Made by a program: the position numbers and the translations under genes. A stretch of DNA of 7,487 nucleotides from Eubacterium sp. (GTDB lineage Bacteria > Bacillota_A > Clostridia > Lachnospirales > Lachnospiraceae), in assembly GCA_023663915.1 (NCBI GenBank), contig JAMPGN010000204.1, forward strand, positions 1 through 7,487, read 5' to 3'. Position 1 is the stretch's first letter. Each line of letters starts with the position of its first letter. Of this stretch, positions 6,680-7,487 are shown in pieces. The notes below the pieces were generated by a model. That model searched no databases, was not told the origin of the DNA, and was given only the letters and a program-made list of their open reading frames with translations.

Positions 6680-6772
6680 GTTCTTACACTCTTTAACCTT
6701 GTGACATCATTAAGAGATCCTTCCAATTTCTCCTGCGGTGTGCTCTGACACCCTGGAAGATTCCGGTCTCTT
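6680..6772 (-). promoter_or_regulatory. Structured 5' leader of the methyltransferase mRNA, possible cis-regulatory RNA
   Basis: Read on the minus strand, the leader opens with AAGAGACC, which pairs with GG-A-TCTCTT: AAGAGA at 6767-6772 with 6712-6717, and CC at 6765-6766 with GG at 6719-6720, one A bulged. Inside, TTCC (6755-6758) pairs with GGAA (6721-6724), and GGTGT (6748-6752) pairs with ACACC (6737-6741) around a 6-nt loop. The arm TCTCTT (6712-6717) could instead pair with AAAGAG (6689-6694), the only SD-like sequence before the ATG, so the two folds exclude each other. The predicted transcription start falls at the first base of the closing stem. I could not match it to a known riboswitch class. 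On the plus strand the same stem is followed by a T-rich tract (6771-6782), so it could also be a terminator for antisense transcription. Confidence 0.5.
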
Positions 6773-6777
6773 TTTCT

Positions 6778-6806
6778 ATTTTAATAAGATTGCAGGAAAA
6801 CCACAA
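6778..6806 (-). promoter_or_regulatory. Promoter in front of the methyltransferase leader
   Basis: On the minus strand TTGTGG (6801-6806) and TAAAAT (6778-6783) are separated by exactly 17 bp. The -35 directly abuts the stop codon of the 124-aa gene. Transcription would start near 6771-6772, at the first base of the structured leader, which supports both calls. Confidence 0.55.
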
Positions 6807-7181
6807 CTAAAATTTTAAGATTCCGTTACGGTTAGAATGGCGTTTGCGATAAATCTCATAGGATAAAAGCACTTGAACAAATTCCGCCGTCCGATCCCAG
6901 TCCGCATCGGGCGCCTGCTCCCCGTCTGACTTCTTGATCTTATCCACGATGATCTGCGTCAATCTGTAAATCTGCCACTTATCCGGATATTCATCATAGA
7001 TCATACTGCCCTCATAATCGATACGATCCAATGTTTCCGCTATAATCTTCTGATATTTTTTTGCTTCATTCGGGTACATCTGCTGTAAATATTCCAAATC
7101 CCGCGTCACGCTGTCTTCCTGCTGATAATACATCGGGAGCGGATAAGCCATATAGAACGGCAATATTCTGGATTGATTCAT
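6807..7181 (-). CDS. Conserved hypothetical protein, 124 aa
   Basis: A small soluble protein with no signal peptide or membrane segment. The N-terminus is unusually rich in Tyr, Met and Pro (FYMAYPLPMYYQQ, 9-21). The rest is mostly helical and charged, with D-LEYLQQMYP (28-37), a DRIDYEGSMIYDEYPD stretch (52-67) and a basic end (RKRHSNRN). From memory, proteins with the same order (AYPxP near the start, EYxxxMYP, then MxYDEYPD) occur widely as hypotheticals in Lachnospiraceae; I know of no assigned function and this was not checked. The start at 7179-7181 has only a weak SD (GGTG 5 nt upstream). It is the first minus-strand gene after the terminator at 7250-7273, so it heads a transcript. It may read through to the methyltransferase, which also has its own promoter. 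Confidence 0.75.
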   Translation of the reverse strand: MNQSRILPFYMAYPLPMYYQQEDSVTRDLEYLQQMYPNEAKKYQKIIAETLDRIDYEGSMIYDEYPDKWQIYRLTQIIVDKIKKSDGEQAPDADWDRTAEFVQVLLSYEIYRKRHSNRNGILKF

Positions 7182-7183
7182 AC

Positions 7184-7234
7184 TGCACCAACTTAATTTC
7201 TTTTTATTCTATCATATGCACCAATTCATTTAAC
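7184..7234 (-). promoter_or_regulatory. Candidate promoter of the 124-aa gene with a repeated 8-mer
   Basis: On the minus strand TAGAAT (7206-7211) is preceded by TGA, an extended -10; the -35 region (GTTAAA, 7229-7234, 17 bp away) is poor. The word TTGGTGCA occurs twice on the minus strand, at 7217-7224 inside the promoter spacer and at 7184-7191 overlapping the ribosome binding region, 33 bp apart centre to centre. This may be a pair of regulator sites or chance. Confidence 0.35.
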
Positions 7235-7249
7235 GCGCATCAAAACAAG

Positions 7250-7273
7250 AAAAAAACGAGCTGACGCTCGTTT
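7250..7273 (-). terminator. Rho-independent terminator, minus strand
   Basis: AAACGAGC (7266-7273) and GCTCGTTT (7254-7261) form an 8-bp stem around GTCA, and the minus-strand RNA runs into seven U (7250-7256) overlapping the stem's 3' end. On the plus strand only three T follow, so it works for the minus strand. It would end transcripts coming from beyond the right edge and isolate the 124-aa gene. Confidence 0.85.
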
Positions 7274-7487
7274 GCGAGATTTGCTTCGCGAACTCGAAAT
7301 AGGAACAGGAATTTCCTATACTGGTTCGGGTGTCAAAAGCTCTTTCGATAAACTTTGGCTGGCAGATTGCACAAAAAGTTCACGCAGTTGTCTTGTGAAG
7401 GAGACTGAGATTTTCTTAGTATTCCGTCTGTAAAATAGCAATTTCGGGACATGGATGTCCCGAAAAGCCCGAATCGCGCATGGATGC
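7271..7487. repeat. Palindrome-rich stretch, candidate dispersed intergenic repeat, cut by window edge
   Basis: Three further inverted repeats follow the terminator stem. TTTGCGA (7271-7277) pairs with TCGCGAA (7286-7292) with one G-T. CGAAC...ATAGGAA (7289-7305) pairs with TTCCTAT...GTTCG (7313-7328) with an internal loop. TTTCGGGACAT (7442-7452) pairs with ATGTCCCGAAA (7455-7465), 11 perfect base pairs with a 2-base centre. The 110 bp between the last two hold no clear symmetry. On the minus strand two frames are open from the edge, to a TAG at 7316-7318 (56 codons) and to a TGA at 7333-7335 (50 codons). Neither has an SD or resembles a protein domain I know. The symmetry and dual open frames suggest a non-coding repeat rather than a gene end. 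Copy number cannot be seen from one window. Confidence 0.45.
7442..7465. repeat. 11-bp-arm perfect palindrome
   Basis: TTTCGGGACAT and ATGTCCCGAAA flank a 2-base GG centre. As RNA it would form a stable hairpin on either strand. No T-run follows on either side, so it is unlikely to be a simple terminator. It could be the tip of a dispersed repeat or a binding site for a dimeric regulator. Confidence 0.6.

Noticed and set aside
6731..6756. T-box-like motif (AGGGTG...ACACCGC) on the minus strand upstream of the methyltransferase
   Set aside because: The core T-box words are interrupted, there is no specifier stem or antiterminator/terminator pair, and the leader is too short.
7061..7264. 67-codon plus-strand open frame
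   Set aside because: Crosses the 5' end of the 124-aa gene and the terminator stem; no RBS and no protein-like text.

Overview
The window looks like a chromosomal stretch from an anaerobic, low-to-mid GC Clostridia, most likely a Lachnospiraceae-type organism. This rests on the gene families present (a preQ1-I/QueT unit, an XRE regulator with a C-terminal membrane domain, a Methyltransf_32 protein and a short hypothetical protein of a kind I associate with that family), the strong AGGAGG/AAGGAG ribosome binding sites and the strongly strand-biased layout. No tRNA, rRNA, CRISPR array, insertion sequence or phage gene was seen.

Layout. At the left edge (1-442, minus) is the first 147 codons of a type I restriction endonuclease R subunit (HsdR), including its nuclease motif. 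It is divergent from queT (646-1203, plus), a membrane S component for queuosine-precursor uptake. queT has a good promoter and a leader with a preQ1 class I riboswitch whose tail overlaps the Shine-Dalgarno sequence. queT is convergent with a minus-strand gene (1267-2052) for an XRE DNA-binding protein that carries three short beta repeats and a duplicated pair of membrane helices. A 15-bp palindrome sits at this gene's start and may be its own operator.

From 2225 to 7181 everything is on the minus strand. In transcription order this is: a 124-aa protein of unknown function; a structured leader with its own promoter; a SAM-dependent methyltransferase (390 aa); an 847-aa membrane-anchored extracytoplasmic protein overlapping it by 4 bp; and a HAD phosphatase/phosphomutase-like enzyme. 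The 847-aa protein appears to end in a peptidase C39-like fold that has lost its catalytic Cys and His. The methyltransferase and the large protein are translationally coupled, so they probably act together or at least need fixed proportions. The HAD gene may be read from the same transcript.

At the right edge (7250-7487) a strong minus-strand terminator is followed by a palindrome-rich stretch with two long overlapping open frames and no ribosome binding site. It looks more like a dispersed non-coding repeat than a gene.

The two most interesting items are the leader in front of the methyltransferase, where the predicted transcription start coincides with the closing stem and one arm can instead pair with the SD, and the catalytically dead C39-like domain of the coupled 847-aa protein. 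Neither was matched to a named RNA or protein family with certainty.
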